Shown: positions 1 through 10,774 of the stretch, piece by piece
Position numbering within the stretch: the first letter of the stretch is position 1
How the letters are laid out: every line of letters starts with the position of its first letter
Assembly: GCF_029774155.1 (NCBI RefSeq)
Contig: NZ_CP103833.1
Coordinates: forward strand, 310,001-374,000
DNA length: 64,000 nt
DNA from: Actinobacillus arthritidis
GTDB taxonomy: Bacteria; Pseudomonadota; Gammaproteobacteria; Enterobacterales; Pasteurellaceae
Direction: 5' to 3'
Notes under the pieces: model-generated
The model's input: the letters and a program-made list of their open reading frames with translations, nothing else
Told to the model about the DNA's origin: nothing
The model's database searches: none
Program-made: the position numbers and the translations under genes

Positions 1-746
1 CCGAGATTGGTATTCCGTGTGTGGTTAAACCGATTATGTCATCGTCCGGTCACGGACAATCAGTGATTAAATCCGAAGATCAGATTCAGCAGGCATGGGA
101 TTATTCACAAGAAGGTGGACGTGCTGGTGGCGGACGAGTGATTGTGGAAGGTTTTATCAAATTTGATTATGAAATCACGCAATTAACCGTGCGTCATGTA
201 AATGGTACATCTTTCTTAGCACCAATCGGGCATCGCCAAGAAGATGGCGATTATCGTGAATCTTGGCGTGCGCAAGCGATGTCTGAACTTGCATTAAAAC
301 GTGCGCAAGAAACCGCAGAGCGCATTACAACAGCATTAGGCGGTCGTGGTATTTTCGGTGTGGAATTGTTTGTGTGTGGCGATGAAATTATCTTTAATGA
401 AGTTTCGCCTCGTCCACACGATACGGGAATGGTCACCATGGCTTCGCAAGAGCTTTCTCAGTTTGCCTTACACGCTCGTGCGATTTTAGGCTTACCGATT
501 CCGGAAATTTATCAAATTAGCCCGGCGACTTCCAAAGCGATTGTAGTGGAAGGTAAGTCGAATAACGTGACTTTCGGCAATCTTGATAAAGTGTTGGAAG
601 AAATCGGTACCAATATTCGTTTATTCGGCAAAGGCGAAGTAAATGGTCACCGCCGTTTAGGCGTCATCTTAGCTCGCGATGAAAATACCGAAAAAGCCTT
701 AGCCAAGGCTGAACGAGCCTATGCGAAATTAGCGGTACAGCTTTAA
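1..746 (+). CDS. purT: Formate-dependent GAR transformylase 2, 3' part
   Basis: C-terminal 248 or so residues of PurT, which makes formyl-GAR from GAR, formate and ATP in purine synthesis. The gene runs in from the left edge (reading frame begins at base 3), so the GTG at 21 is not a start. Visible ATP-grasp features are the [11 protein letters not shown] phosphate loop, the [12 protein letters not shown] segment, and the metal-ligand motif [22 protein letters not shown]. The end [14 protein letters not shown] tail is normal for the family. An inverted uptake-signal pair follows directly as terminator. The upstream promoter lies outside the window, so PurR control cannot be judged. Confidence 0.93.
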   Translation, partial: EIGIPCVVKPIMSSSGHGQSVIKSEDQIQQAWDYSQEGGRAGGGRVIVEGFIKFDYEITQLTVRHVNGTSFLAPIGHRQEDGDYRESWRAQAMSELALKRAQETAERITTALGGRGIFGVELFVCGDEIIFNEVSPRPHDTGMVTMASQELSQFALHARAILGLPIPEIYQISPATSKAIVVEGKSNNVTFGNLDKVLEEIGTNIRLFGKGEVNGHRRLGVILARDENTEKALAKAERAYAKLAVQL

Positions 747-759
747 TTCATTAAATAAT

Positions 760-808
760 AAGCGGTTGAATTTGCAGATTTTTTTGCAAATTTAACCGCT
801 TGTTTTGT
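760..808. terminator. Paired uptake-signal terminator between purT and dnaE
   Basis: AAGCGGTT at 760-767 and AACCGCTT at 794-801 form a stem whose arms extend over the TTTGCA-rich flanks, followed by a T-rich run. One arm is a full Apl-type uptake signal (ACCGCTTGT). It lies between the convergent ends of purT and dnaE and should serve both strands. Confidence 0.8.
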
Positions 809-3800
809 TATTCGAACTCCAGTTCTACGGCATTTTCACCGAGTAGAGTTTTGAGCTGGTCGAGCATTTCATCTTTCGGGGTAATTCGCCATTCTACACC
901 GCTTCGCAATAAGGCTCTGCCTTCAGGACTCTGGTAGTAGAAATGTAACGGTAACGTCCCTTCTTTATTCGGTTCGATGATTTCTCGTAATTCTTTTACA
1001 AATTGCGGTGTGAGCTGTTCTTGACTAATCGCTAAAGCAAGGCTTTTCGCATAGCGGTACGCGAGCTTCGTCTAAAGTAGCTATTTCTCGCACCGACATT
1101 TTTAACCCACCGCTAAAATCATCGAACTGTACCGAACCGGTAGCGATCACAATACGATCTTTCTCTAAAAGATGACCGTAAGTTTCGAGTGCTTCCGAGA
1201 ATAGTGTCATATCTAATTTACCAGAACGATCTTCAATGGTAGCAATGCCAAGACGGCTACCTCGTTTAGTTACGGCGATACGTGACCCCATAATAATACC
1301 GGCAACGGTGACCACTTGCCCACGGCGTGTTGGTTGTAGTTCATTTAGACGTACTGGTGCATAGTGTGATAACTCTTTTAAGAATCGTCCGATTGGGTGA
1401 CCGCTTAAATATAAACCGAGTGTGGTACGTTCGCCTTCTAAAATGGTTTGTTCCGACCATTTCGGCGTATTCGCATAGGCATTTTGCACTTCTTCCGGCG
1501 TTTCAGTTAGCACACCGAACATATCACTTTGTCCGAGTGCTTCCATTTTGCTATGTTGGTCAGAAGCTTTTAGTGCATCTTCTAAATTTTTCATCAATGC
1601 AAGACGATGCGGGCCTAATTTATCGAAAGCGCCCGACATAATTAAGCCTTCAAAGGTACGGCGATTGATTTTTTTCAGATCGACTCGAGCGGTCAAATCA
1701 AATAAATCTTTAAAGATACCATCTTTTTCACGTGCTTCTAAAATCGCTTCAACCGGGCCTTCACCCACACCTTTAATTGCGCCTAAACCGTACACGATCT
1801 CGCCTTTTTCATTAACCGAAAAACGGTGTTTACCACTGTTTACATCAGGCGGAACAACGGTTAAGCCCATATTGATACATTCATCATAGAAACCAACGAT
1901 TTTGTCGGTATTATCCATCTCCGAAGTCATTACCGCCGCCATAAATTCAGCTGGGTAGTGTGCTTTCAGCCATAATGTTTGGTAAGAAACCAACGCATAA
2001 GCGGCAGAGTGCGATTTGTTAAAACCATAACCGGCGAATTTTTCCACCAAGTCAAAGATTTTCATCGCAAGATCGCCATCAACACCTTGTTTGATCGCCC
2101 CTTTTTCGAAGATTTCACGCTGTGTCGCCATTTCCTCCGGTTTTTTCTTACCCATTGCACGGCGTAATAAGTCCGCACCACCTAAGGTATAGCCGGCAAG
2201 CACCTGTGCGATTTGCATTACCTGCTCTTGGTAAACAATAACGCCATAGGTCGGTTCCAAAATCGGTTTAAGCGATTCGTGCTGATATTGTGCATCAGGG
2301 TAAGAAACTTCTTCATGACCATGTTTACGGTCTATAAAGTTTTGTACCATGCCTGATTCAAGCGGGCCGGGACGGAATAATGCCACTAACGCGATAATAT
2401 CTTCAAAACAGTCGGGCTTCAGACGTGAAATCAGATCTTTCATTCCTCGTGACTCTAGCTGGAATACCGCCGTTGTTTTCGAAGCGAGTAACAGATCAAA
2501 CGATTTCTTATCATCCAACGGAATACTTTCGATACGTACCGGCTCTTTGCCTTCTCGAGCTAAACGCTGGTTAATCATCTCCAACGCCCATTTAATAATA
2601 GTGAGTGTCCGTAAGCCTAAGAAGTCAAATTTTACTAAACCGGCATATTCCACATCGTTTTTATCGAAGTGAGTCACCGGATGCAACCCTTCCGAATCGC
2701 AATAAAGCGGTGAGAAATCGGTAATAGCGGTTGGGGCGATTACCACACCACCGGCGTGTTTACCGGCATTTCGGGTTACGCCTTCCAATTTACGTGCCAT
2801 ATCAATCAAGTCTTTCACTTCTTCATCGGCTTCGTAAAGTTCCGGCAATTTCGGCTCGGCATCAAACGCTTTTGCTAATGTCATACCCGGATCGGGCGGA
2901 ATCAGCTTAGAAATACGATCGACAAAATTATATGGATGACCAAGCACACGGCCTACATCTCGGATTACCGCTTTTGCCGCCATCGTACCGAAGGTAATGA
3001 TCTGCGAAACCGCTTGACGACCGTAAGTATCGGCAACATGTTCAATCACACGATCTCGCCCATCCATACAGAAATCGACATCGAAATCAGGCATTGAAAC
3101 ACGTTCCGGATTTAAGAAACGCTCAAAGAGCAAGTCGAAGGCAAGCGGGTCTAAATCGGTAATTTTTAACGCATACGCTACTAAAGAACCTGCACCGGAA
3201 CCACGTCCCGGACCAACTGGAATATCGTTATCTTTCGACCACTGAATAAATTCCATTACGATCAGGAAGTAGCCGGGGAAGCCCATTTGGTTAATAACAT
3301 CCAGCTCGACTTGCAAACGTTCATCATAAACAGATCGCTTGTTTTTACGTTCTTCCGGATCCGGGAACAGAAATGCCAAACGTTCTTCCAAACCTTCACG
3401 TGATTTTTTCACTAAAAAATCTTCGGTGGAAAGATCGCCGGTTGGAAAATTCGGTAAGAAATATTCGCCTAAACGTACGGTTACATTGCATCGCATTGCA
3501 ATTTGTATCGTATTTTCGACCGCTTGCGGTAAATCGGCAAACAAGGCACACATTTCTTGTTCGCTACGGAAATATTGTTGCGGTGAATATTTTTTCGGAC
3601 GTTTCGGATCATCCAAGGTGTAGCTGTCGTGGATTGCCACACGAATTTCGTGCGCATCAAAATCGTCTTCTTTCAAGAACACCACGTCATTTACCGCAAC
3701 TAACGGTAATTGGTGTTTTTGTGAAAAAGGCACCGCTTGTTGAATATAGCGTTCTTCATCCGTACGACTGGTACGACAAAGAGAAAGATAGTAATGATTC

Positions 3801-4285
3801 GGAAAATATTGCTGGTAAAAGCTAATTAATTCGTCCGCTTCCGCTTCATTTTCTTTGAGTAATGCTTTGCCAACATCGCCGTTGCGTCCGCCGGAAAGCA
3901 CGATGATGCCCTCATTTAACTCGGCAAGCCACGCCTTTTCAACTAGCGGAAATTCGACATAACCTTGTTGATAAGCTTTTGAAAGTAAAAGGGTAATATT
4001 GTGATAACCGGTGTTGTTTTTTGCCAACAAAGTTAATTCAAAGAAGTCTTCGCTGTCCGGTTCGGGACGCACGAAAATATCCGCACCGATAATTGGTTTT
4101 AATCCGGAACCTAACGCTTCGCCATAAAATTTTACCAATCCGCAAAAGTTGCTGAAATCGGTTAATGCCATTGCCACCATATTGTTGGCAACCGCCGTTT
4201 TGACTAACGGTTTTACTTTAGCCAAACCGTTAATCATAGAGAAATCACTATGGACTTTAAGATGAACGAAACGTTGTTGAGTCAT
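808..4285 (-). CDS. dnaE: DNA polymerase III alpha subunit (one frameshift near the 3' end)
   Basis: Catalytic subunit of the replicative polymerase. The N-terminal PHP domain starts [15 protein letters not shown]. The polymerase core shows [17 protein letters not shown] and the catalytic aspartates in [14 protein letters not shown], and the C-terminal part carries the helix-hairpin-helix and OB-fold region ([10 protein letters not shown]). The open frame from 4285 stops at 1025 after 1086 residues. The neighbouring frame continues without interruption from about 1058 down to a TAA at 808-810, giving the normal C-terminus ending VELEFE and about 1158 residues, the usual length for Haemophilus-type DnaE. 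Removing one base in the GTACCGC stretch near 1057-1060 restores the frame. As dnaE is essential, a read error is the likeliest cause. One uptake signal lies inside the gene (about 3732). Confidence 0.95.
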
Positions 4286-4320
4286 TACGATATTACGATT
4301 GAGATAGAAATAGAAACTTA

Positions 4321-4435
4321 ACCTATGTCAGGTTACACAACTCAGTTTTGAAACTGAAAGATATATGTAGAGAGAGCCACAGAGTGGCTCAACTGGCTCG
4401 AAGAGCCTCATAACCACGTACGGCTCGCACGTGGT
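4321..4435. repeat. Cluster of four short stem-loops
   Basis: The dnaE-lptG gap is packed with small palindromes: ACC..GGT (4321-4333), TCAGTTT..AAACTGA (4342-4357), GAGCCAC..GTGGCTC (4374-4390) and ACCACGT..ACGTGGT (4413-4435). A similar cluster with AGCCAC..GTGGCT lies in the queC-queD gap near 12 kb. Function unknown. They could be processing or termination signals, or remnants of a small mobile repeat. Confidence 0.5.
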
Positions 4436-4436
4436 A

Positions 4437-4480
4437 AAGCGGTTAATTTTTTGCAAAATTTTGCAGAAATTTAACCGCTT
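4437..4480 (-). terminator. Paired uptake-signal terminator of lptFG
   Basis: AAGCGGTTAA (4437-4446) pairs with TTAACCGCTT (4471-4480). The right arm is part of a complete ACCGCTTGT signal. It sits immediately downstream of the leftward lptF-lptG operon. Confidence 0.75.
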
Positions 4481-4490
4481 GTATTATGGA

Positions 4491-5573
4491 TTAATCACGT
4501 TTTTTGGTCAGTAACCACCAAACGATGCTTAAACAGATTAAACTCGGTATTAACGCACCGATAGCAACCGGTATCCATGAAAAGACGAGCGTCATATTGC
4601 CAAACACGATGTTGGATACATAGAACACAAAGCCTGCAATGATACCGATAAATAATTTGGTTCCCATTGCACTACTACGGAGCGGTCCAAAGACAAACGA
4701 GATTGCAAGTAACATCATTACTGCCATTGAAATAGGCTGATATACTTTACGCCAAAATGCAATTTGGAAGCGTTTGGAATCTTGTCCGGTTTCTTTCAAG
4801 AAGCCGACATAATCGGATAAACCCGAAATAGACAGTGATTCTGGCTTGAGCGATACAATGCCTAATTTACTTGGCGTGATCGTTGTTTGCCATTCTTTTC
4901 TATCTTGTCGCGACTGCTGAACACTATTTTCTGCTAATGTTGAGGTCCGTACTTGTTGTAATGCCCAATTTCCATTATCAAAAGTCGCATCATTCGCCTG
5001 AGTAATAGATTTTAATATTTTGTTTTCAAAGTGATAAATCGAAATATTATTCAGTTTACGTTCGTTTTCAATATGACGAATATAAATAAAATCATTACCG
5101 TCTTTCGCCCAAAAACCACCTTTTGTTGCCAGCATTGAGCCACCACTTTGTGCAATGGAACGCATATTACGAGCATATTGTTCGGTTTGTGGAATCCCCC
5201 ATTCGCTAACAAACATCGTTAGGATAATAAGCGGAATTGCGGTTTTCATTACGGCTAATCCGATACGAAAGCGAGAAAAACCGGAAGATTGCATTACCAC
5301 CAATTCACTACGGCTGGCAAGATTGCCTAAGCCTAATAAGCCACCGATTAGGACGACAACTGGAATAAACTCTTTAATATCGCTCGGTAACATTAAAAGT
5401 GAATAGTAAGTGGCAGTTAAAGCATCATAGGAACCTTTACCGACATCTTTAAATTCTTCGACTAACTTAATGATAAATACTAAACCACTCGACATTAACA
5501 ACACAGCAAACATCATCACAATAATAGTTTTGCCGATATAACGTTCAAGAATATTCATACCAAATAAATTCAT
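4491..5573 (-). CDS. lptG: LPS export ABC permease LptG
   Basis: Inner-membrane permease of the LptB2FG transporter, which extracts lipopolysaccharide and passes it to the LptC-A-D bridge. The 360 residues show the YjgQ pattern: N-terminal membrane helices (IIVMMFAVLLMSSGLVF and following), a central periplasmic beta-jellyroll region, and three C-terminal helices ending in the LTKKRD tail. The gene begins on the base next to the lptF stop codon, so the two are translationally coupled. A second possible start is Met-6 (MNILERYIGKT). In E. coli lptFG are divergent from pepA. Here the same arrangement is kept but an extra gene and an IS element separate them. Confidence 0.93.
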   Translation of the reverse strand: MNLFGMNILERYIGKTIIVMMFAVLLMSSGLVFIIKLVEEFKDVGKGSYDALTATYYSLLMLPSDIKEFIPVVVLIGGLLGLGNLASRSELVVMQSSGFSRFRIGLAVMKTAIPLIILTMFVSEWGIPQTEQYARNMRSIAQSGGSMLATKGGFWAKDGNDFIYIRHIENERKLNNISIYHFENKILKSITQANDATFDNGNWALQQVRTSTLAENSVQQSRQDRKEWQTTITPSKLGIVSLKPESLSISGLSDYVGFLKETGQDSKRFQIAFWRKVYQPISMAVMMLLAISFVFGPLRSSAMGTKLFIGIIAGFVFYVSNIVFGNMTLVFSWIPVAIGALIPSLICLSIVWWLLTKKRD

Positions 5574-6677
5574 TTACGCCACCGCCTTATGACGACCGAA
5601 AGAATAACGAATAGCAGACATCCATTTTGTATCCCAAAAATTCATCACTAATGCCAATACTAAAAACGCAATAGAAACTAACGGCATTAATAACGTCGCA
5701 TCTAACTTACCGGAAGCACCAGAAGATTTAAGTGAGCTTTGTAATAAGAAATAAATCAGATACAACAATACCGCCGGAATCACTTTGGCAAAACGACCCT
5801 GACGAGGATTTACGCTACTCATCGGTACGGCTAAGAGAGCCATTAATGGCACAGCAAAAATGAGTGCGAAACGCCATTGTAATTCGGCTTTTGCTTCATT
5901 GGATTTATCAGTTATTAACTTATGAAAATCCGCGCGTTGCACTAACTTTTCATTTGAATCCACATCTTGATAACCAAGATAGGCTTGGTAATTTTCAAAG
6001 TGAGATACTCTAAAATCAACAACGTCCGCTGTCCCTTCATAACGGGTACTATTTTCAAGAGTAAGAATTTGATCGCCGTTTGGTAAACCTTGTAATTGAC
6101 CGGATTCCGCAACTACTACGGAAGGGCGATTTTTCTTTTGTTGATCCGGTTGGAATACATAAATATCGTTTAATTTATTTTGCTCGTTATTAATATTTTC
6201 GATAAATAGCACATAGCCACCGGCACTCATAAATTGTCCGGCGGATAAAGCGGAAAAACGAGGATTGGACTTCGCCTCTGCTAACATTTCGCTTTGTTTA
6301 TTAATCGCCCAAGGAGTAAGCCAAAACACGTTATAAACGGCTAATGCGGTAGTAAAAATTGATAGGAATAGTGCAACTTTTGTTAATAACCCTTGACCGA
6401 TACCGCACGCTCGCATCACGGTAATTTCACTCTCAGCATAAAAGCGTCCAAGGGTCAGTAGTAGTGCGACAAACAGAGAAAGTGGTAACATAAATTGAGC
6501 TAAAGCAGGCATACCTAGTCCTAATAAACTCAGTACTAAGTCGGTCGGTACTTTTCCGCTGACGGCAGAATTTAGCACGGTAATCAGTCGCTGACTAAAA
6601 AACATTAATAACAAAATAAATAAGATCGCCAATTGGCTTTTGAAGATCTCTTTCGTTAAATATCGACTTAAAATCAC
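5574..6677 (-). CDS. lptF: LPS export ABC permease LptF
   Basis: Partner permease of LptG in the LPS exporter. The 367-residue protein starts MILSRYLTKEIFKSQLA, typical of YjgP. It has paired hydrophobic helices near residues 15-35 and 55-75, a coupling-helix region (ESEITVMRACGIGQ), a soluble periplasmic middle, and C-terminal helices (LIFAVPLMALLAVPMSS, VIPAVLLYLIYFLLQSS). It is first in the lptF-lptG operon. About 230 bases separate it from the IS element, which leaves room for its promoter. This gap also holds a single partial uptake signal. Confidence 0.93.
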   Translation of the reverse strand: MILSRYLTKEIFKSQLAILFILLLMFFSQRLITVLNSAVSGKVPTDLVLSLLGLGMPALAQFMLPLSLFVALLLTLGRFYAESEITVMRACGIGQGLLTKVALFLSIFTTALAVYNVFWLTPWAINKQSEMLAEAKSNPRFSALSAGQFMSAGGYVLFIENINNEQNKLNDIYVFQPDQQKKNRPSVVVAESGQLQGLPNGDQILTLENSTRYEGTADVVDFRVSHFENYQAYLGYQDVDSNEKLVQRADFHKLITDKSNEAKAELQWRFALIFAVPLMALLAVPMSSVNPRQGRFAKVIPAVLLYLIYFLLQSSLKSSGASGKLDATLLMPLVSIAFLVLALVMNFWDTKWMSAIRYSFGRHKAVA

Positions 6678-6951
6678 GATAACACTCTCATTGAGGTAAT
6701 GTTAACCGTTAATACGGTTTAACTAGAAATAGGGTAAACGGTATGCTTTGACTAATTATTATCAGTAAGAAAACACATTTTTGTGAATGTTTGCGAAACC
6801 GCACGAATATTTGCAAAAAATTAGTAAAAATAGACCGCTTATAAAAGTCGTTAATCATACCTTTTTTACATCAAAAAATCACGAAAGGATTTTTACTGGC
6901 GGTAAATTAATAAGCCCCGAAGTTTAATCTGACCCCCAAAAGTTAGACGGT

Positions 6952-7525
6952 TTAATTTAAGGACTGAGTTCTGTATTGTACAGGGCTGAGTCCTTTTAAT
7001 TTCACTTGAATACGCTCATTGTTGTAATAATGAATGTACGCATGAATCACTTTCTCAAGTTGTTCGAACGTGTCAAATCGCTTACCAAAGTAACATTCCG
7101 TTTTCAATCGTCCAAAGAAACTTTCCATTGCCCCATTATCCAAGCAATTCCCTTTTCTCGACATACTTTGTCTAATATGATGTTTTCTCAGCATGTCTTG
7201 ATAGCCTGCCATCTGATATTGCCAGCCTTGGTCGGAATGTAAAATCGGTTTAGCGTCCTGAGGCAGTTTTGCGACCGCTTGCTTTATCATTCGCATGACT
7301 TGCTCAAAGTTCGGGCTTCTTGCTAAATTATGGGCAATAATTTCACTATTAAATAAGTCCTTAAGCGATATTTCTTCTGCTTAATCACTGCATTTTTATC
7401 GATTTTAAGCGGTAAGTGATAAAAGAAAGTACTGCGTTTTAAACCAGTCAAAGAGAGGAGGATTTCTAAGGGAAAATTCACCCGCAACGTTTTCACGATG
7501 GTCGCTTTTGCCGCATTTTTTGTTG
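6952..7525 (-). pseudogene. IS3-family transposase orfB, internally deleted
   Basis: Remains of the DDE integrase subunit. The C-terminal part (6952 to about 7375) has ILHSDQGWQYQ, the GNCLDNGAMESFFGRLK motif with the last catalytic glutamate, and a normal end. The N-terminal part, read in the minus-1 frame from about 7520, gives a typical orfB beginning (VKTLRVNFPLEILLSLTG.., STFFYHLPL) up to about 7382. There the two parts join out of frame. About 100 residues normally found between them, including the first catalytic aspartate region, are missing. This is a true deletion, unlike the one-base shifts elsewhere. Confidence 0.8.
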
Positions 7526-8002
7526 GTTGAACTCCCGCAACTTTTTTAGGTAAGCGACCTCCGCTTCCAACTCTAAAATACGATAACGTAAGCGTTCTTC
7601 TTCAGTTTTAGGTGGAGGAGGCATTTTCGGGTATTTGGGTTTCATTGTCGGACGACCTTTAGGTTTGGGTAATAAGCCGTTTATACCTTGTTTTTCAAAG
7701 GCTTGCAACCATTGGCTAATCGAACCTGAATTGGCAATGCCAAAATGAAGGGAGGCACTTTCTGCAGAAAATTGCCCTTTTTTGACCGCTTGTATGACGG
7801 TTAATTTGAATTCGGGGGAGTATTTTTGCTTCTTACCCAGTACAGCTAACCCATTGATTCCATTATGATTAAATTGAGCAATCCACCGAGTTAAGGTTTT
7901 CTTGGATAATTGAAAATGTCGTTGAGTGAATGAATAGTTTTTGTCATTTTGAAGATAAAACTCGATGACTTGTTGTTTGAATTGTTGATTATATTTAGTC
8001 AT
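7493..8002 (-). CDS. IS3-family transposase orfA (HTH protein)
   Basis: Complete 169-residue orfA product that binds the IS ends. Two helix-turn-helix units are visible: residues about 20-45 (FTQRHFQLSKKTLTRWIAQF) and about 70-105 (FSAESASLHFGIANSGSISQW). They are followed by a proline-rich linker and a C-terminal leucine-zipper-like helix (EERLRYRILELEAEVAYLKK). This layout is typical of the IS150 subgroup. The run of six A (7516-7521 on this strand) near its end is where orfB would be reached by minus-1 slippage. Confidence 0.85.
   Translation of the reverse strand: MTKYNQQFKQQVIEFYLQNDKNYSFTQRHFQLSKKTLTRWIAQFNHNGINGLAVLGKKQKYSPEFKLTVIQAVKKGQFSAESASLHFGIANSGSISQWLQAFEKQGINGLLPKPKGRPTMKPKYPKMPPPPKTEEERLRYRILELEAEVAYLKKLREFNQQKMRQKRPS
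7516..7521 (-). other. Slippery A6 site for orfA/orfB minus-1 frameshifting
   Basis: On the coding strand CAACAAAAAATGC contains six A followed by T. Reading CAA CAA AAA ATG in the orfA frame and slipping back one base enters the orfB frame (AAA AAT GCG). This is the only frameshift in the window that I read as programmed. Confidence 0.55.
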
Positions 8003-8075
8003 AAAAAATCTGCACCTTAATTCGTTGGAGGTTTAGTCCAACTTTTGGGGTGCAGATCAAGTTCGGGGCTTTCTG

Positions 8076-8896
8076 CTATTTAGATTTTGCTACTGATTTT
8101 CTTAAAAGTAGTTTTTTACCTTGCCCATCTATAATTACAATTTCCATTGGCGGGGTACGTTCTTTATGCACAATGGCAATTAAATTATCATGTTGTGCAA
8201 TATCTTCAAATTTCCCTGTTACTTGTAACGCTTTGACATTTACGTTATCTGCAAACATTAAGAAAGTACCTAAAGGCGTTACTCGGATATTTTGTAAACC
8301 TAATTGTTCTTTACTCGTAATTTTGTATTGAGGAGCTTTATTTTTCGATTTAGCAATTGTTTCCTTATTAGTAACTAAATCAATAATGCTCTGTAGTTTT
8401 TGCGCACTCTCACTATCTTGCTCAGTTGGCTGTTCTGTTGCTGTTGAAACAGTTGTTAAAGCCTGTTCTTCATCAGTAGAAAAAACCGCTTCCCCAATAA
8501 ATTGTTCAGCACTTGATTCTTGAGCAACCAGAGGTTCCCCCCTTTATTTGATGCGACTAAAAATAAACGTGAACCAATTTTTTCAAAGCGAATATCTGCA
8601 TTTGGTAATTGCGATTCCAGTTGTTGAGTAAGTGATTTAATTGTCACTTCGCCGTTGTTTGGAATAGATACTGAACGTGTGGTGTCTAATTCATAAGTAA
8701 TAAAGCCGACTTTTAAACGTTGGGCTAATTGCTGTAGTAATTCACCCGCTTGTCCTTCGTAAGCAATACGGAGTTTTGCCTGTTCGTAGCGGTTAAATAA
8801 CTTATTGTCATCTGCTAATGCCGGTGCATTGACGAATAAGCATACGAGGCTGGTAAGAAAAGTTTTATTCATTAATTTTTTCATTGTAAGTTCCAT
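8076..8896 (-). CDS. Unrecognised exported protein (one frameshift in a G run)
   Basis: I do not recognise this gene. A signal peptide is clear (MKKLMNKTFLTSLVCLFVNA, cleavage near ALA-DD). Met-5, at 8884, is a better start than Met-1. The next 80 or so residues (AYEGQAGELLQQLAQRLKVG..ITYEL..VSIPNNGEVTIKSL) resemble the small STN/DotD-like domains of secretin- and TonB-associated proteins. This is inference from pattern only. The frame breaks at six G (8536-8541 on the plus strand). With seven G the protein continues GEPLVAQESS.. through an acidic Ser/Thr/Gln-rich linker to a beta-rich C-terminal domain ending SVAKSK, about 270 residues. The stop lies 4-5 bases from the IS end, so the gene may have been trimmed by the insertion. 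It sits between lptF and pepA, where Haemophilus has no gene. Confidence 0.55.
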
Positions 8897-9244
8897 TTAT
8901 GATTTTATGGGCTAATTATGACAATTTATTTGTTGATAAATTCATCATAAATAATAACTTATTTAGTATAAAACAACGCAGTCTGAAAAGGCAAAGGGCT
9001 TAAAAGTATGCATAAATGAGTTGTATTTGGTTTGTTTTATAAAAATTTCAGATAACTAACCCTATGAATCTTTTATGGTATTTTACAGAAACTTCTTATT
9101 TTATTCAAAATAAGGTGATTTTTCGATGAAGTTTGCATTTTTACTATTTTCTACTTGTAATTTTAGGATTAAATCGGTAGTTTTATTTCATTATGATTAA
9201 GTCGGAGTCGGCTTAGATTTAACCTCGAAGCACAGGAGCTAATA
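8897..9244. other. Divergent intergenic region upstream of pepA
   Basis: 348 AT-rich bases between the exported-protein gene and pepA, presumably holding both promoters. I saw no strong operator or hairpin. A 24-codon open frame at 9126 lacks a ribosome site and is not called. The pepA start is well set by the AGGAG in CACAGGAGCTAATA just before the ATG. Confidence 0.4.
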
Positions 9245-10741
9245 ATGGAATTTAGTGTTAAAAACGGTAGTGTTGAAAAACAGCGTACAGCGTGTTTAGT
9301 TGTCGGTGTCTATGAGCCTCGACGTTTATCGGGGGCGGCGGAGCAACTGGATAAATTAAGTGAAGGCTATATTAGTGCTTTATTACGCCGTGGTGATTTA
9401 GACGGTAAAGCAGGGCAAACCTTGCTATTACATAATGTGCCGAATGTGCCTGCCGATAGAGTTTTATTAGTCGGTTGCGGAAAAGAAAGAGAATTGACTG
9501 AACGTCAATATAAGCAAATTATTCAAAAAATGGTGCAAACCATTAATGAAACCGGTTCAATGGAAGTGGTCTGTTTTTTAACCGAATTACATGTTAAAGC
9601 TCGTTCAAATTATTGGAACGTCCGTTTTGCGATTGAAGCGATTCAAGAGAGTTTATATGCCTATAATGATTTCAAGAGCATTAAACCGGAAGTACGTCGC
9701 GAGTTACGCCGTGTGATTTTCAATGTCGCTAATCGTAAAGATTTATTAGAGGCAGAAAGAGCGTTGGAACATGGAAAAGCAATCGCAACTGGTGTTGCCT
9801 TTGCAAAAAATGTCGCAAATTGTCCACCTAATGTATGTAATCCGGCTTATCTTGCTGAATTAGCGAAAGGATTAGCGAGTGAGTATGAAACGATTAAAAC
9901 TACTGTGCTTGATGAAGCGGAAATGGAACAATTAGGTATGGGTGCTTATTTAGCTGTATCTCGAGGCTCGCATAATCCTGCATATTTATCGGTCATTGAA
10001 TACCGTAATCACCCGAATCCAGATGCGAAACCAATCGTTTTAGTAGGTAAGGGACTGACGTTTGACTCCGGCGGTATTTCAATTAAGCCGTCTGAAGCGA
10101 TGGATGAAATGAAATACGATATGGGCGGAGCCGCTTCGGTTTACGGGACAATGAAAGCGTTGGCGGAAATGAAATTACCGCTAAATGTTATCGGTGTTTT
10201 AGCCGGTTGCGAAAATATGCCGGACGGCAATGCATATCGACCGGGTGATATTCTGACAACGATGAATGGCTTAACCGTTGAGGTATTGAATACCGATGCG
10301 GAAGGTCGCTTAGTTTTATGTGATACATTAACTTATGTAGAACGTTTTGAACCGGAATTAGTGATTGATGTGGCGACTTTAACCGGCGCTTGTATGATTG
10401 CACTTGGCGCACACAACAGCGGCTTAATGTCGACCAGTAATGTTCTAGCAAATGATTTATTAAATGCGGCGGAACAAGCGGATGATAAAGTATGGCGTTT
10501 ACCGTTAGGCGAAGAATATCAAGAACAGCTTAAATCGAATTTTGCTGATCTCGCTAATATTGGCGGACGTTTAGGCGGTGCAATTACAGCCGGTCAGTTC
10601 TTATCGAACTTTACCAAAAAATATACTTGGGCGCATTTAGATATTGCCGGTACAGCTTGGAAATCCGGTGCGGCAAAAGGCGCAACCGGCAGACCTGTTT
10701 CATTATTTAGTCAATTTTTAATTAATAAAGCGAGTAATTAG
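9245..10741 (+). CDS. pepA: Leucyl aminopeptidase (cytosol aminopeptidase A)
   Basis: Two-metal M17 aminopeptidase that removes N-terminal residues from peptides in the cytoplasm. In E. coli the same protein also serves as a DNA-binding accessory factor for Xer recombination. The 498 residues match the family length. The catalytic domain shows the metal and lysine region [17 protein letters not shown] near residue 265 and the M17 signature NTDAEGRL at about 348-355. The start ATG has a strong AGGAG eight bases upstream. Its position beside lptF is the conserved gammaproteobacterial arrangement. A strong hairpin terminator follows. Confidence 0.95.
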   Translation: MEFSVKNGSVEKQRTACLVVGVYEPRRLSGAAEQLDKLSEGYISALLRRGDLDGKAGQTLLLHNVPNVPADRVLLVGCGKERELTERQYKQIIQKMVQTINETGSMEVVCFLTELHVKARSNYWNVRFAIEAIQESLYAYNDFKSIKPEVRRELRRVIFNVANRKDLLEAERALEHGKAIATGVAFAKNVANCPPNVCNPAYLAELAKGLASEYETIKTTVLDEAEMEQLGMGAYLAVSRGSHNPAYLSVIEYRNHPNPDAKPIVLVGKGLTFDSGGISIKPSEAMDEMKYDMGGAASVYGTMKALAEMKLPLNVIGVLAGCENMPDGNAYRPGDILTTMNGLTVEVLNTDAEGRLVLCDTLTYVERFEPELVIDVATLTGACMIALGAHNSGLMSTSNVLANDLLNAAEQADDKVWRLPLGEEYQEQLKSNFADLANIGGRLGGAITAGQFLSNFTKKYTWAHLDIAGTAWKSGAAKGATGRPVSLFSQFLINKASN

Positions 10742-10774
10742 GTTAAGCGGTTAATTTTACTCAATAATTTACAA

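Larger units (their letters stand above)
6912..8071 (-). mobile_element. Defective IS3-family (IS150-like) insertion sequence
   Basis: About 1.16 kb bounded by imperfect inverted repeats of some 36 bases: left AAGCCCCGAAGTTTAATCTG and onward to 6948, and right (reverse strand) AAGCCCCGAACTTGATCTG from 8071 down to 8036. It carries orfA intact and orfB with a large internal deletion, so it cannot encode a full transposase. The ends match in order and spacing, with substitutions between the two copies. I could not identify a convincing target-site duplication. It lies between lptF and an exported-protein gene whose stop codon is only a few bases beyond the right end. Confidence 0.8.

Noticed and set aside
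1327..3825. Several rightward open frames of 60-150 codons across dnaE
   Set aside because: They are opposite-strand shadows of a clearly conserved protein and have no ribosome sites or recognisable domains.
9126..9200. Small 24-codon open frame upstream of pepA (MKFAFLLFSTCNF..)
   Set aside because: No Shine-Dalgarno sequence, and AT-rich sequence gives such frames by chance.
10087..10096. GCCGTCTGAA, a Neisseria uptake sequence, inside pepA
   Set aside because: Single 10-base match in a conserved core gene, encoding the normal residues KPSEA. Taken as chance and used as a caution for the copy at 49640.
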